Assembly: GCF_003841485.1 (NCBI RefSeq)
Contig: NZ_REFY01000006.1
Coordinates: 1-64,000, forward strand
Direction: 5' to 3'
DNA: 64,000 nucleotides
DNA from: Natrarchaeobius halalkaliphilus
Lineage (GTDB): Archaea > Halobacteriota > Halobacteria > Halobacteriales > Natrialbaceae
Part shown: positions 8,589 through 17,916 of the stretch, piece by piece
How positions within the stretch are numbered: the stretch's first letter is position 1
Layout of the letters: the number at the start of each line of letters is the position of its first letter
Notes under the pieces: model-generated
Told to the model about the DNA's origin: nothing
Databases searched by the model: none
The model's input: the letters and a program-made list of their open reading frames with translations, nothing else
Translations under genes and position numbers: made by a program

Positions 8589-9356
8589 ATGGGTACGCAG
8601 ACGTACGAGAACGTATATTCTCGAGAGAGGGCGCTGTCGGAACTCCGAGAACAGATACACGAGTCCAGGGAGATCGTCGCACTCGCCGCGCCGATCGAAC
8701 TCATTCCACAGATCGAAGACGTGTTGACGGAGGCGGTCGATCGCGGGGTGCTCGTCCTGTTGTTGCTGGCCAGTGACGATCTCTCCTACGAGGAGGCCGC
8801 ACAGCGGGCATTTCCGGCGACGATCGTTCGGTACTGGGAGCCACAGGGAGTCAACGTCACGTCGGCAATGGTCGACTATCACAGCGGGCTGGTGACGATC
8901 TCACAGCTCCACGATTCCGACGCTGACGTCGGACGAACGCTCATCTACGCCGACGAGTTCTTTGGTAACATGCAGCTGACGAGCCTCGTTGTGAACTTCT
9001 GGCGACGAGGGGACGAGATCTATGCGGACGATCCACTGCCACTACCACACACATACGACAGTTTCTTCTATGCGATCATCGACGCTGCAAAACGGCTCCG
9101 CGATCGCCACGATCTGTACGCGACGGTCTCGGTTGTCGGCGGCCACCCCGAATACGGCGAGGTGATCGGGGGGCCGGTGATCAACGTCCGACAGAACATC
9201 GTGTTCCCCATGACGAACTCGTTTCCTGCCGAGAACAACATGTTCGTCGAGTCGAACCACGGAACCGTCTCGGTCGGCGGTCCCAGCGGAACCGTCGAGG
9301 ACATCGGCGCATCGGCCGTAAAACTCTACGAAGGGGATGTGACTCCGGCCGAGTGA
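8589..9356 (+). CDS. TrmB-like C-terminal (sugar/effector-binding) domain protein lacking the DNA-binding domain
   Basis: The 255-residue protein starts at ATG 8589 (MGTQTYENVYSR). Residues 10-130 resemble the phospholipase-D-like core of the TrmB C-terminal domain (SRERALSELREQIHESREI, VDRGVLVLLLLAS) and residues about 130-255 the small C-terminal beta domain. TrmB regulators normally carry an N-terminal winged helix before this region; here it is absent, and the upstream DNA is repeat, not a decayed HTH. It may be a ligand-binding partner of a separate regulator or simply a derived paralogue. It converges on the BNR-repeat gene. Confidence 0.7.
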   Translation: MGTQTYENVYSRERALSELREQIHESREIVALAAPIELIPQIEDVLTEAVDRGVLVLLLLASDDLSYEEAAQRAFPATIVRYWEPQGVNVTSAMVDYHSGLVTISQLHDSDADVGRTLIYADEFFGNMQLTSLVVNFWRRGDEIYADDPLPLPHTYDSFFYAIIDAAKRLRDRHDLYATVSVVGGHPEYGEVIGGPVINVRQNIVFPMTNSFPAENNMFVESNHGTVSVGGPSGTVEDIGASAVKLYEGDVTPAE

Positions 9357-9370
9357 CATCGTTCTCTCTC

Positions 9371-9450
9371 GGGCGGTCTGTTGTACGTCAGTACCGGTGC
9401 AACCACAGATGGGTCGCGGTTGCACCGGCAAACGGGTACACCGATCCGTC
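9371..9450. repeat. Dispersed palindromic repeat copy between convergent genes
   Basis: Left arm CGGTCTGTTGTACGTCAG with inner ACCGGTGCAACC; right arm GGTTGCACCGGC followed by GTACACCGATCCG. The inner 12 bases are near perfect inverted complements around a short spacer (ACAGATGGGTCGC). It fills the 94-base gap between two gene ends and could form a bidirectional hairpin terminator. Confidence 0.75.
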
Positions 9451-10458
9451 TCACTCGAGCACCACGAGTCCGCGGGGAGTCAGTTCCGTGAACTCGTTCG
9501 GCCACTCGACCGGTATCCGCGTCCACGCGTCACCGAAGTTCGTCGATCGAAAGAGCCCTCCGTTCGTCACCGCATAGACGACCCCGGCCGCGCCGGTCGT
9601 CTCGAACACCGCACGAACGACGCCCCCTCCCGTCGGAAGCCCGCGATCCTCGAGTCGCTGCCAGTCCTCGTCACCGTGTCGTCGGTAGACGTGCGAATCG
9701 GCCGTATCCGCCGAGTGTGCCGTCGACGCGCCGCTCGCGGCGGAGACGAGCACCGTCTCCGGATCCCCGGGATCGGCAACGACGCTCCAGCAGTACCGAT
9801 GCTCGAGGCCCGACTGCGGATGGGTCCAGTGTTCGCCGCCGTCGCTCGAGACCGCAAATCCGTCCCCAGCGGCGCTGTAGACCAGTCCCTCTCGATCGGG
9901 GTGCGTCGCGAGGCTGTGGTTGTCGCGCCGTGATCCTTCGGGTCGTTCGACCCAGGTCTCGCCGCCGTCCTCGCTGCGGACGAACGCGCCGGCCTCGATA
10001 CCGACGTACAGCCGGTCGGGATCGAACGGGTCCACCGTCAGCCAGCGGACGTGGTGGGTGTGGGGTCGCGGCGGAAAGTACCACTCGTCTTCGGAGGGCA
10101 AGTCAGTGATCCCCTCGAGGCGGACCCACGAGTCGCCGCCGTCCGTCGTACGATAGACGCGGCTGGGCTCGGTTCCGGCGTAGATCGTCTCGGGATCGTG
10201 CGGGCTGATCGCGAGGGCGGTTACCGCCTCGCTGTCGAACGGCGTCTCGAGACGATCGAACGTTTCGCCGCCGTCGAGACTGCCGAAGAGTCCGTGGTCG
10301 AACGTCCCGGCGAACACCCGGTTCGGTTCGGTCCCATCCGCCGCGAGACACTCGAGTCGTCGCCCCTCGAGTTGCGTTTGGAACGTCCAGTCGCCCGAGC
10401 GCTCGTCGCGTTCGTACCGGCAGAGTCGGTCGGGGAGCGCAACGTACGCGGTTGTCAT
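9451..10458 (-). CDS. BNR/sialidase-like beta-propeller repeat protein
   Basis: The 335-residue protein contains at least four copies of the Asp-box/BNR pattern (S-x-D-x-G-x-x-W): SLDGGETF, TTDGGDSW, SEDGGETW, SSDGGEHW and a last STNFGDAW, spaced 40-60 residues as in a beta-propeller. There is no signal peptide, so it is probably cytoplasmic. Homologues in haloarchaea are annotated as glycosyl hydrolase or photosystem-assembly-like repeat proteins, without a demonstrated activity. The ATG is at 10456-10458 (MTTAYVALPDRL). Confidence 0.8.
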   Translation of the reverse strand: MTTAYVALPDRLCRYERDERSGDWTFQTQLEGRRLECLAADGTEPNRVFAGTFDHGLFGSLDGGETFDRLETPFDSEAVTALAISPHDPETIYAGTEPSRVYRTTDGGDSWVRLEGITDLPSEDEWYFPPRPHTHHVRWLTVDPFDPDRLYVGIEAGAFVRSEDGGETWVERPEGSRRDNHSLATHPDREGLVYSAAGDGFAVSSDGGEHWTHPQSGLEHRYCWSVVADPGDPETVLVSAASGASTAHSADTADSHVYRRHGDEDWQRLEDRGLPTGGGVVRAVFETTGAAGVVYAVTNGGLFRSTNFGDAWTRIPVEWPNEFTELTPRGLVVLE

Positions 10459-10516
10459 ACGGGACGTAGGGTACCCACCCTGAAATGGTTCGTGCTCGCC
10501 AAAACGTGACACTGGT

Positions 10517-10803
10517 GTGAACGAACTGCAGAGCGTACTCGCTAGAGCCCAGAACCGGTTCCTCTCGCCGTTGGAAACCGTGCTGACCGTCGGCTGCGGC
10601 GTCTACGTGCTGTTCGGTGGTGGTCCGCTTCGAACGCTACTGCTCGAGGTTTCCTCCTTTCGATCGGCTGTGGGCTCGTCTGGTTCGGCGTACGAGTCCG
10701 AGCAGAGTCTGCCTTGCGGACCCGGTGGACGGTGCTCGCCAGGGGGCACGGTCGCCGGCGTGGTCCGCCCGAATCCGGCGTTGTGAAGAAGCGAACGGCG
10801 TGA
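10517..10803 (+). pseudogene. Possible frameshifted gene for a small two-helix membrane protein
   Basis: The gap 10459-10808 holds this candidate. From GTG 10517 one frame reads MNELQSVLARAQNRFLSPLE and then a membrane helix (VLTVGCGVYVLFGGG). Near 10640 the coding appearance moves to another frame (codons in phase with 10648), which reads FLLSIGCGLVWFGVRVRAES, a second helix with a basic end, and stops at TGA 10801-10803. A single indel near 10640 would join the two halves into one roughly 95-residue protein. GC-rich DNA gives plausible reading in several frames, so this is tentative. Confidence 0.35.
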
Positions 10804-10808
10804 GACGC

Positions 10809-11222
10809 TCACTCGACGACGAACGTCTCTTCGTCCATCCGAACGCCGCCGAGCAAACACTCGAGAGCGACGACCCCGACGTACATCGCAACGAAGAGTG
10901 CGACGACCACGTTGAGTATTCCCAGGCCGGAGGGACCGGTAAACAGCTGAGTGAAGCCGATGACGCTCGAGCCGAGCGCGAGTAGCGCCAGTCCGAACGC
11001 CGCGACGCGTGGCCACCCGACGGTGACGACGCCGAGCGGGAACCGTTCGCGGACGCCGGCGACGAACAGCGCCCCGCCGGCGACGGCGAGCCAGAGAATC
11101 ATCGCGCGTTCGCCGGTCGTTTCGAGACCGCCGGAGAGAACCACGAGTCCACCCGCGAGGAGCCCCGTGACGACTCCGGCGACGGCGAACCCGTGCCGAA
11201 CGGTCTCCTTGCGCTCGCTCAT
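10809..11222 (-). CDS. Small four-helix membrane protein of unknown function
   Basis: The 137-residue product has four hydrophobic helices (about residues 11-31, 40-57, 70-92 and 99-121) and an acidic C-terminus (DEETFVVE). No motif identifies a function. Its ATG (11220-11222) lies 3 bases from the stop of uvrA on the same strand, so it is probably the second gene of a uvrA transcript; a role in repair is not implied by anything in the protein. Confidence 0.75.
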   Translation of the reverse strand: MSERKETVRHGFAVAGVVTGLLAGGLVVLSGGLETTGERAMILWLAVAGGALFVAGVRERFPLGVVTVGWPRVAAFGLALLALGSSVIGFTQLFTGPSGLGILNVVVALFVAMYVGVVALECLLGGVRMDEETFVVE

Positions 11223-11225
11223 GGC

Positions 11226-14189
11226 TCAGTCGTCGTCCGTCGGTGCGGTCACCGGCTCGGAACGGTCCTCCCGCGGTCCCTCGAGGTCCACGTCGGGCAA
11301 GAGATCACGGAGGTACCGACCCGTGTGCGAGTCCTCGAGGCGGGAGACCGCTTCGGGCGTGCCGGTCGCGACGACCCGTCCGCCGTGCTCGCCGCCTTCG
11401 GGACCGAGGTCGATAACGTGGTCTGCGTTTTTCACCAGGTCGAGTTCGTGTTCGATGACGACGACGGTGTTGCCGTTGTCGGTCAGCCGGTGGAGGACGT
11501 CGATCAGCTTGCGTTCGTCAGCCGAGTGGAGTCCCGTGGTCGGCTCGTCGAGCAGGTAGAGCGTCTCGCCCGAGTCCTTTTTCCCCAGCTCCTCAGCGAG
11601 TTTGATCCGCTGGGCCTCGCCGCCCGACAGCGTCGTCGACGGCTGGCCGAGTTTCATGTAGTCGAGTCCGACGTCCGAGAGCAGGTTCAGCCGACGGCTG
11701 ATCTGACTCGAGGACTCGAAGAACTCGGACGCCTCCTCGACGGACATCTCGAGGACGTCAGCGATCGTTTTCCCCTTGTAGGTGACGTCGAGCGTGGCGT
11801 CGTTGTAGCGTGCGCCCTCGCACTCCTCACAGGGAACGTAGACGTCGGAGAGGAAGTTCATCTCGATCTTGACGGTTCCCTGGCCGCCACACTCCTCACA
11901 GCGACCGCCTTTGACGTTGAACGAGAAGCGTCCTTTCTCGTAGCCGCGCTGTTTCGAGAGTTTGGTCTGGGCGAACAGCTCCCGGATGTAATCGAAGACG
12001 TTGGTGTACGTCGCCGGGTTCGAACGGGGCGTGCGTCCGATCGGCGACTGATCGATGAGCCGGACGGTTTCGATCTCCTCGAGTCCCTCGAGACCGTCGT
12101 GGTCGCCGGGGATTACGCTCGTGTTGTCGTTCATCTGGCGGGCCAGCCCCTTGTAGAGCACCTCGTGCATGAGGGTGGACTTTCCGGAGCCCGAGACGCC
12201 GGTGATCGCGGTGAAACAGCCGAGCGGAATGTCGACGTCGAGATCCTCGAGGTTGTGCTGGCGGGCTCCGAGGATCGTTAGCGCCCCCTCTGGCTCTCGG
12301 CGCTCCTCGGGAACGGGGATCGCCGTGCGACCGGAGAGATACTCGCCGGTGATCGACTTCTCGCAGGCTTCGACCTCCTCGACGGGGCCGTTGACGACCA
12401 CTTCGCCGCCGCGCTTTCCGGGGCCCGGACCCATGTCGATGACGTTGTCCGCCCGTCGCATCGTCTCCTCGTCGTGTTCGACGACGAGCAGGGTGTTGCC
12501 CAGATCGCGAAGCTCACAGAGCGTGTCGAGCAGCCGATCGTTATCACGCTGGTGAAGCCCGATCGAGGGCTCATCGAGGACGTACAACACGCCGACCAGG
12601 CCGGAGCCGATCTGGGTCGCCAGCCGAATGCGCTGACTCTCGCCGCCCGAAAGCGTCGACGCCTCCCGATCCAGCGTGAGGTACTCGAGGCCGACCTCGA
12701 CCATGAACCCGAGTCGGGCGCGGATCTCTTTTAAGATTTCCTCGGCGATCACCTTCTCGCGCTCGGTGAGGTCCGCTTCCATCGACTCGAAATGCTCGAG
12801 TGCGTCACCGATGCTCATTCCGTTGATCGCGGTGATCGAGGTGTCGTCGACCAGCACGGCGCGACTCGCGGATTTGAGTCGTGTCCCCTCACAGGCCGGA
12901 CACTCCGTCACCGACATGTACTCTTCGATGTGTTCGCGAGTCGAATCGGAGTCCGTCTCGAGATACCGTCGCTCGAGGTTCGGAATAACGCCCTCGAAGC
13001 GCTTTCGTTTGCGCCGAGTGCCGTTTTTCGTCCGGCGTTTGAACAGCACCTGATCGCTGGTGCCGTAGAGAAACGCCCGTTGGACCTCCTCGTCGACGTC
13101 CTCGAACGGCGTCGACAGCGAGACGTCGACGTGATCGGAAACAGCGTCGAGGCGAGTCTGATAGTACGAGCGGTTGTAGCTCCAGGGTTCGAAGACGTGT
13201 TTGAGCGGCTTGGACTCGTCCTGTAAGACGAGATCCTCGTCGATCTCTTTCGTCTCCCCGAGCCCTTCGCATTCGGGACAGGCACCGTGCGGTGAGTTGA
13301 ACGAAAACGATCGCGTCTCGATCTCGGGAACGTCGATCCCGCAGTGCGTACACGCGAGGTCCTTCGAGAACTCGACGACGTAGCGATCGTCAACGTCGAT
13401 TTCGTCGCCGAGTGCGCCCGTCCGTCGGGCCGCTTCACCGAGGTCCTCTGTGACTCCCTCGGGCGGATCCGGCAGAACGAGCTTGAGAACGCCGTCGGCT
13501 TCCTCGAGTGCCGTCTCGACGCTGTCGACGATCCGCGGCCGGGCTTCGGCCGAGACTTTCACGCGGTCGACGATCACGTCGATCGTGTGATCGAAGTTCT
13601 CGTCCAGGTCGGGCCTGTCGGTCGTGAGATCGTGTTCCTCGCCGTCGACCTCGGCGCGGGCGTAGCCCTCCGAGACGAGTTCGTCGAAGAGGTCCTCGAA
13701 GGCACCTTTCTGGTCGCGGACGACCGGTGCGGCGATCTTGGCTCTGGTCCCCTCGGGAAGCTCGAGGATTCGCTCGACCATGTTCTGTGCGGACTGCTCT
13801 CCGACTTCTCGCCCGCAGTCGGGACAGTGGGGCGTGCCGACGCGGGCGTAGAGGAGGCGAAGGTAGTCGTGGAGTTCGGTGACGGTCCCGACCGTCGAGC
13901 GAGGATTGTTCGCGGCGTTTTTTTGGTCGATCGAGATCGCCGGCGAGAGTCCTTCGACCGTTTCGACCTGGGGTTTGTCCATCTGACCCAGGAAGTTCCG
14001 AGCGTAGGCCGAGAGGCTCTCGATGTACCGGCGCTGTCCCTCGGCGTAGACCGTCTCGAACGCGAGAGAGGATTTTCCCGAGCCGGAGAGGCCGGTGACG
14101 ACGGTGAACGCCTCGCGCGGGATCGTTACGTCGAGGTCCTTGAGGTTGTGCTCTTCTGCACCCCGCACCTCGATGAACTCCTTACTCAT
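11226..14189 (-). CDS. uvrA: Excinuclease ABC subunit A (UvrA)
   Basis: Damage-recognition ATPase of nucleotide excision repair, working with UvrB and UvrC. The 987-residue protein has two ABC modules: Walker [14 protein letters not shown] near residue 32 and [13 protein letters not shown] near 660, signatures [12 protein letters not shown] near 515 and [12 protein letters not shown] near 860, and the UvrA zinc modules (CTHCG...CPECEG in the first half, CEECGG...CPCEECEG-like spacing in the second). Family length is normal. Start ATG 14187-14189. uvrB and uvrC are not in this window. Confidence 0.97.
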   Translation of the reverse strand: MSKEFIEVRGAEEHNLKDLDVTIPREAFTVVTGLSGSGKSSLAFETVYAEGQRRYIESLSAYARNFLGQMDKPQVETVEGLSPAISIDQKNAANNPRSTVGTVTELHDYLRLLYARVGTPHCPDCGREVGEQSAQNMVERILELPEGTRAKIAAPVVRDQKGAFEDLFDELVSEGYARAEVDGEEHDLTTDRPDLDENFDHTIDVIVDRVKVSAEARPRIVDSVETALEEADGVLKLVLPDPPEGVTEDLGEAARRTGALGDEIDVDDRYVVEFSKDLACTHCGIDVPEIETRSFSFNSPHGACPECEGLGETKEIDEDLVLQDESKPLKHVFEPWSYNRSYYQTRLDAVSDHVDVSLSTPFEDVDEEVQRAFLYGTSDQVLFKRRTKNGTRRKRKRFEGVIPNLERRYLETDSDSTREHIEEYMSVTECPACEGTRLKSASRAVLVDDTSITAINGMSIGDALEHFESMEADLTEREKVIAEEILKEIRARLGFMVEVGLEYLTLDREASTLSGGESQRIRLATQIGSGLVGVLYVLDEPSIGLHQRDNDRLLDTLCELRDLGNTLLVVEHDEETMRRADNVIDMGPGPGKRGGEVVVNGPVEEVEACEKSITGEYLSGRTAIPVPEERREPEGALTILGARQHNLEDLDVDIPLGCFTAITGVSGSGKSTLMHEVLYKGLARQMNDNTSVIPGDHDGLEGLEEIETVRLIDQSPIGRTPRSNPATYTNVFDYIRELFAQTKLSKQRGYEKGRFSFNVKGGRCEECGGQGTVKIEMNFLSDVYVPCEECEGARYNDATLDVTYKGKTIADVLEMSVEEASEFFESSSQISRRLNLLSDVGLDYMKLGQPSTTLSGGEAQRIKLAEELGKKDSGETLYLLDEPTTGLHSADERKLIDVLHRLTDNGNTVVVIEHELDLVKNADHVIDLGPEGGEHGGRVVATGTPEAVSRLEDSHTGRYLRDLLPDVDLEGPREDRSEPVTAPTDDD

Positions 14190-14210
14190 GAGTCGGTTCG
14201 GGTGATGACT

Positions 14211-14293
14211 GATGCGGTCCGCTGTACGTCAGTCGCGGGGCTATCGCGACCCGTCTGCGATTGCACCGGGAACCCGGTCCAGCGATCCGTATG
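14211..14293. repeat. Dispersed palindromic repeat copy upstream of uvrA
   Basis: The gap 14190-14506 contains this copy and no gene. Left arm GATGCGGTCCGCTGTACGTC; centre GCTATCGCGACCCGTCT (identical in the copy at 37.6 kb); right arm ATTGCACCGGGAACCCGG and GCGATCCGTATGA. It lies only 22 bases from the uvrA start, so it overlaps the region where the uvrA promoter should be. The remaining 210 bases (14294-14506) show no further repeat; they should contain the promoter of the rightward gene. Confidence 0.7.
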
Positions 14294-14506
14294 AATAGTT
14301 GTCCGATACGAGGCCTGGTTCATTGTGATTGCGTCAGTGGCCGGAGGAACTTAACGAGATTGAAAGACGAATGCGCGACCCGTGCTAGCACGATCTCGCT
14401 CCGTCGACCGGTGGTAGACGATCGCCTCGCCCGGCCCACAACTGAGTGTCGCTGACTCCGGATCGACGCCCAAAGTGACTTCGACGGGGAGTCCCAACGG
14501 TCGCGT

Positions 14507-15013
14507 ATGAACGACGATACGGACGCCCCACCGTCGGTCGACGAGTTCGTCGACTACTGTCAGATACAGGCCGGACTCCTCTCCGGACGGGTCGAAACGA
14601 TCGCGACGGAGGCGACTGATCTCCTCGACGAGATCGACGAGGACGTCGCGACGCTTCGCGCCCGACTCGAGGAACGAGGCGGTGACGTGGCCGGGACCGC
14701 GACGCCGTCGTCGGCTGGCGGACCCGGCGACGTCGACGTGGACGCGCTCGAGGAGCTTCAGGACGACCTCGAGCACAAGCAGCGACTGGCCGAGGCCAAA
14801 GGTGCCAGAATGCAGGCGTTCCAGGAACTCGCGGCGGCTTACACCGAACTCGCGGAGGAGGTCGGCTCGGCCGACGACGCCGCAGCGGCACTCGAGGAGA
14901 TCGTTCGCTTCGAGGTCGACAACGACGCACCGGCGTACTTCGACGATCGGCGGACGCTGTGTGAGGCCGCCGCCGAGCAGGCGAACGCGGTCGAAAACGA
15001 TACCGAACAGTAG
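14507..15013 (+). CDS. Haloarchaeal acidic coiled-coil protein of unknown function
   Basis: The 168-residue protein is strongly acidic and mostly helical: helices around residues 8-55 and 78-120 show heptad-like patterns (VDALEELQDDLEHKQRLAEA), separated by a Gly/Ala/Ser linker (residues about 60-75). No membrane segment or catalytic motif is present. Its stop abuts the next repeat copy. The family looks restricted to haloarchaea, but I do not recognise a name. Confidence 0.7.
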   Translation: MNDDTDAPPSVDEFVDYCQIQAGLLSGRVETIATEATDLLDEIDEDVATLRARLEERGGDVAGTATPSSAGGPGDVDVDALEELQDDLEHKQRLAEAKGARMQAFQELAAAYTELAEEVGSADDAAAALEEIVRFEVDNDAPAYFDDRRTLCEAAAEQANAVENDTEQ

Positions 15014-15069
15014 CCGATCCGGAGACCGGGTTTCCAGGTGCGCCGGTAGACAGTTACGGCAGATCGCAT
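15014..15069. repeat. Half copy of the dispersed palindromic repeat
   Basis: Only the right half is present: ATCCGGAGACCGGGTTTCC, then AGGTGCGCCGGTAGACAG and TTACGGCAGATCGCAT. It matches the right half of the 8.4 kb unit closely (CCGGAGACCGGGT and GTGCGCCGGTA in the same order and spacing). It begins directly after the stop of the preceding gene. Confidence 0.65.
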
Positions 15070-15150
15070 CAGGGCCCCTCGAGCACTGCTACGCGTTCCT
15101 CGAGGAGCGCAAAGCGTCCCCCCCAGCCCGGTCGTGTCGCCTCGTGTAGC

Positions 15151-16269
15151 TCAGAGCGCCTCGAGAACCGCGTCGACCTCTTCGCGCGCGTTGAACGCGT
15201 GGACGGACACGCGAACCGCCCTCGGGTAGGCGGCCGAGGACGGAAGCGACCTGACGACGATATCCTCCTCTGCGAGCCGTTGGACGGTCGCCTCCGGATC
15301 GTCCGTTGCGATGGTTACGAGCCCCGACTCGAACCGATCGGGACTGATCAGGCGGTCCTCGTCGACGCCCGCTTTGAGCCGGTCCGTCAGCCGTTCGATT
15401 CGGCGTTCGACCGTCTCGAGTCCCATCTCTCCGAAGCAGTCTATCGCGTCGACGAGTCCGGCGTGCGCCGCCGGCGTTGCGCTCCCGACCTCGAGTCTAC
15501 GCGCGCCGGCTTCGTAGCGGTAATCGTCCGCGTTCGGCTCCGCGACGCTCCGGTAGCCGATCGCGGCTGGAGTGAGCGTCCGCTCTCTCCCCTCGCGGAC
15601 GTAACAGAAGCCCGAACCGAAGGGGCCAACCAGCCATTTGTGTCCCGCGCCGACGACGAAGTCGGCACCCCACTCGCGAACGTCGACGGGGGTTTGGCCG
15701 GGCGACTGGACCGCATCGACGAGCACCAGTGCACCCGCCTCGTGGGCGATCTCGACGATCTCTGCCACCGGCAGGCGGGTTCCGTGCGTCCAGGTCACCG
15801 AACTCACACAGAACAGCGTCGCATCCGCCGCTGCGTCGGCCACGGCCTCGAGATCGACGCGACCACCGTCAGTCTCTAGAACCCGAACGTCGATTCCCCG
15901 TTCTCGCTCGAGGCGCTTCCACGGCAGAATTCCGGCGGAGTGTTCGAGGTCCGTTCGCACGACGACGTCGTCGGCCGTCCACTCGAGTCCGCTCGCGATC
16001 CGGTTGATCCCGTCTGCCGTGCTCTCGGTTAGCGCGATCTCGTCCGGCGACGCGCCGAGTAGACCGGCGATCGCCGCTCGTGACTCCTCGTAGGCGTCGA
16101 ACGCCGCTCGATACTGCCCGCCTTCGAAGGCCGCCTCGTACTCGTGGCGTTCGAGGACAGACTCGGCGGCCTCGACGACGCGACGGGGACTCGGCCCGCC
16201 GGCACCCCAGTTGCAGTAGATTCCGGACTCTATGGCGGGGATCGTTTCGCGGAGATCGATCGGTTTCAT
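15151..16269 (-). CDS. PLP-dependent class V aminotransferase (cysteine desulfurase-like fold)
   Basis: The 372-residue cytoplasmic enzyme belongs to aminotransferase class V. PLP-site landmarks are TESTADGINRIASGL, TDLEHSAGILPW, VSSVTWTHGTRLPV, the Asp in LVDAVQSPGQ, and the Schiff-base lysine in GAGHKWL (about residue 218). It lacks the Cys-loop of SufS/IscS that carries persulfide, so desulfurase activity is unlikely; isopenicillin-epimerase-like or selenocysteine-lyase-like relatives are the nearest in appearance. Substrate unknown. It is separated by 64 bases from cheC-like gene on the same strand. Confidence 0.85.
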   Translation of the reverse strand: MKPIDLRETIPAIESGIYCNWGAGGPSPRRVVEAAESVLERHEYEAAFEGGQYRAAFDAYEESRAAIAGLLGASPDEIALTESTADGINRIASGLEWTADDVVVRTDLEHSAGILPWKRLERERGIDVRVLETDGGRVDLEAVADAAADATLFCVSSVTWTHGTRLPVAEIVEIAHEAGALVLVDAVQSPGQTPVDVREWGADFVVGAGHKWLVGPFGSGFCYVREGRERTLTPAAIGYRSVAEPNADDYRYEAGARRLEVGSATPAAHAGLVDAIDCFGEMGLETVERRIERLTDRLKAGVDEDRLISPDRFESGLVTIATDDPEATVQRLAEEDIVVRSLPSSAAYPRAVRVSVHAFNAREEVDAVLEAL

Positions 16270-16333
16270 TACCCGCCAGTTCGCGACCTGGCGTGTTCGT
16301 TCTGGCGATCGCGGTCACCGCGGACGACGGCGC

Positions 16334-17530
16334 TCAAAAGTGATCGTCCGGATCGGCTCTCGTTTCGGTTACGCGCTCGACCAGCAGCGCCTCGAGGGCC
16401 TCCTCGAGTTCGTCGCGACGGGGAAGTGCGAGCAACTGACACTGCAGCGAGTCCGCGTCTTCGGTTTCGATCGTCGAGTCGAGGACGAACGCGTAGTTGT
16501 CCGTCCGTCCGAGATCCGCGATGAGCGGGCTCACGATCGACGACCCCATATCCGAGATGAACGTCGGCGGCGAGTGCCGGATCGACGTCTCCAAAACGTT
16601 CGCCCAGCCGTCGATGAATCCGCTTGCGGTGACGTTACACAGCTCCTCGAGTGCACTCCGCTCTCGTTCGCTCCAGTCGCCGTCGTGTTCGTTCGACAGC
16701 AGTGCGTCGACGTTTCGTCTGGCGGAGGCCGGCTGAAAGAGTATCGCGAGATAGCCACTCGGTGAGCCGGTGTACTTGACGGCAGTACCCACGCGCTGTT
16801 CGGTACCGACCTGTGCGGGAATGTCGGGGATCGAAACGAAGTTCAGCCGGTTCACCTCCACGGTCGTCTCGAGGCCGGTCATCGCCGTCAGGTTGTCCGT
16901 CGCCCTGACAGCACCCTGTTTGGTCATCTCGGTGAACACCTCGAGCTTTTCGAGGGAGATACCCTCGCCCGTCCGGTCCTCGAGTAGCTCCTCGAGCGCG
17001 TCGATCGCGGGAAACAGGAGGATTCGGAAGTCGACGTCGCTGTCGGCGGACCTGACCCGGCTCCGGAAGACGAAGACGTACTCGTCGTCTGCGGTCGTCG
17101 GGTCGGGAAGGACGGAAGCGCCGTCCCCTTCGACGGGCGACGGCGGCGAAACGTCGATCTTCGTATCCAGGTGGTCGGCCCAGCCGCTGACGAAGCCGTT
17201 CGCCATGATGTTTCCGACTTCGACGACGGCGCTTTCGAGGCGCTCCGGCCCCGCGGCGGGAACGAGATTGCTCGTAATCGCCTCGCGGCCGTCCTCATCG
17301 AAGACAAGAACGGTCTCGCCGGACAGCGGCGAGCCGAGCGAGACGCTAACCCCCGCGAACGTCCGGCCGTCGAACTCGTACCGGAGGTCAGACGACGACA
17401 TCAACGAGACGTCGGTCATCTCGACGCGAGCCGGAACGTCCGCCAGTTCCGAAAGGGCGTCCGCCGCTGATTCGGCCCCGTCCCGTGCCAGCTCGTTGTA
17501 GGTCTCGAGGGAGTGAATGTCGATTTTCAT
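16334..17530 (-). CDS. CheC-like chemotaxis protein with two CheC domains
   Basis: CheC proteins dephosphorylate CheY-P or link CheY to the archaeal motor through CheF. The 398-residue protein is a tandem: domain one (residues about 1-195) with the ESAVVEVGNIMANGF active-site-type helix (E-x-x-N), domain two (about 198-398) with SALEELCNVTASGFIDGW. Haloarchaeal chemotaxis clusters encode several CheC variants, but this one stands away from any che operon; the transducer gene 4 kb to the right is the only chemotaxis neighbour. Its promoter probably includes the AT-rich inverted repeat at 17585-17609. Confidence 0.87.
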   Translation of the reverse strand: MKIDIHSLETYNELARDGAESAADALSELADVPARVEMTDVSLMSSSDLRYEFDGRTFAGVSVSLGSPLSGETVLVFDEDGREAITSNLVPAAGPERLESAVVEVGNIMANGFVSGWADHLDTKIDVSPPSPVEGDGASVLPDPTTADDEYVFVFRSRVRSADSDVDFRILLFPAIDALEELLEDRTGEGISLEKLEVFTEMTKQGAVRATDNLTAMTGLETTVEVNRLNFVSIPDIPAQVGTEQRVGTAVKYTGSPSGYLAILFQPASARRNVDALLSNEHDGDWSERERSALEELCNVTASGFIDGWANVLETSIRHSPPTFISDMGSSIVSPLIADLGRTDNYAFVLDSTIETEDADSLQCQLLALPRRDELEEALEALLVERVTETRADPDDHF

Positions 17531-17584
17531 CGGTTACTCCCGTCGATTGCCGTACCTGGTCGTGACACAGTCCCTTCATTGACC

Positions 17585-17609
17585 CGTCCGATATTTTATC
17601 TTTCGGACG
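17585..17609 (-). promoter_or_regulatory. Inverted repeat enclosing a TATA-like box upstream of the cheC-like gene
   Basis: CGTCCGA (17585-17591) and TCGGACG (17603-17609) are perfect inverted complements around an AT-rich centre that reads GATAAAATATC-like on the minus strand. This is 55-80 bases before the cheC start, consistent with a TATA box plus a leader carrying a purine-rich ribosome site (GGGAG). The symmetry suggests a repressor or activator site over the promoter. Confidence 0.45.
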
Positions 17610-17718
17610 CGCTGTCGTCGTCCAGCGGGTCTACGACCGACCGGATCCGATCGCCCCCGACCTATTTGATCGGTGGCGTCGAGATACGCTAGCGGACGGC
17701 CGGCCGTCCGATTCGACC

Positions 17719-17868
17719 ATGTGCCCACAGATAGAGATCAGCGAGGAACTCAAGAACCGACTCGACACGCATCTCGAGGAAGACGAAACGTACGCCGAAC
17801 TCATCGATGAGCTGGTGTCGATCTACGAGACGGACGGGACCTTCCTGCAGGAAGGCTACTCCGAGTGA
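17719..17868 (+). CDS. Small haloarchaeal protein of 49 residues (ribbon-helix-helix-like size)
   Basis: The ATG at 17719 opens a 49-residue frame (MCPQIEISEELKNRLDTHL, then DETYAELIDELVSIYE and LQEGYSE). The pattern of a short beta strand (IEISEEL) followed by two helices resembles antitoxin-like ribbon-helix-helix proteins, and similar 45-55 residue proteins are widespread in haloarchaea. No toxin gene is adjacent. It lies convergent with the NrfD-type gene. Confidence 0.7.
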   Translation: MCPQIEISEELKNRLDTHLEEDETYAELIDELVSIYETDGTFLQEGYSE

Positions 17869-17916
17869 GCGGCGAGTCGACCGGCTGCCTCGAGTTTTCC
17901 GACCGACCTCGAACCA

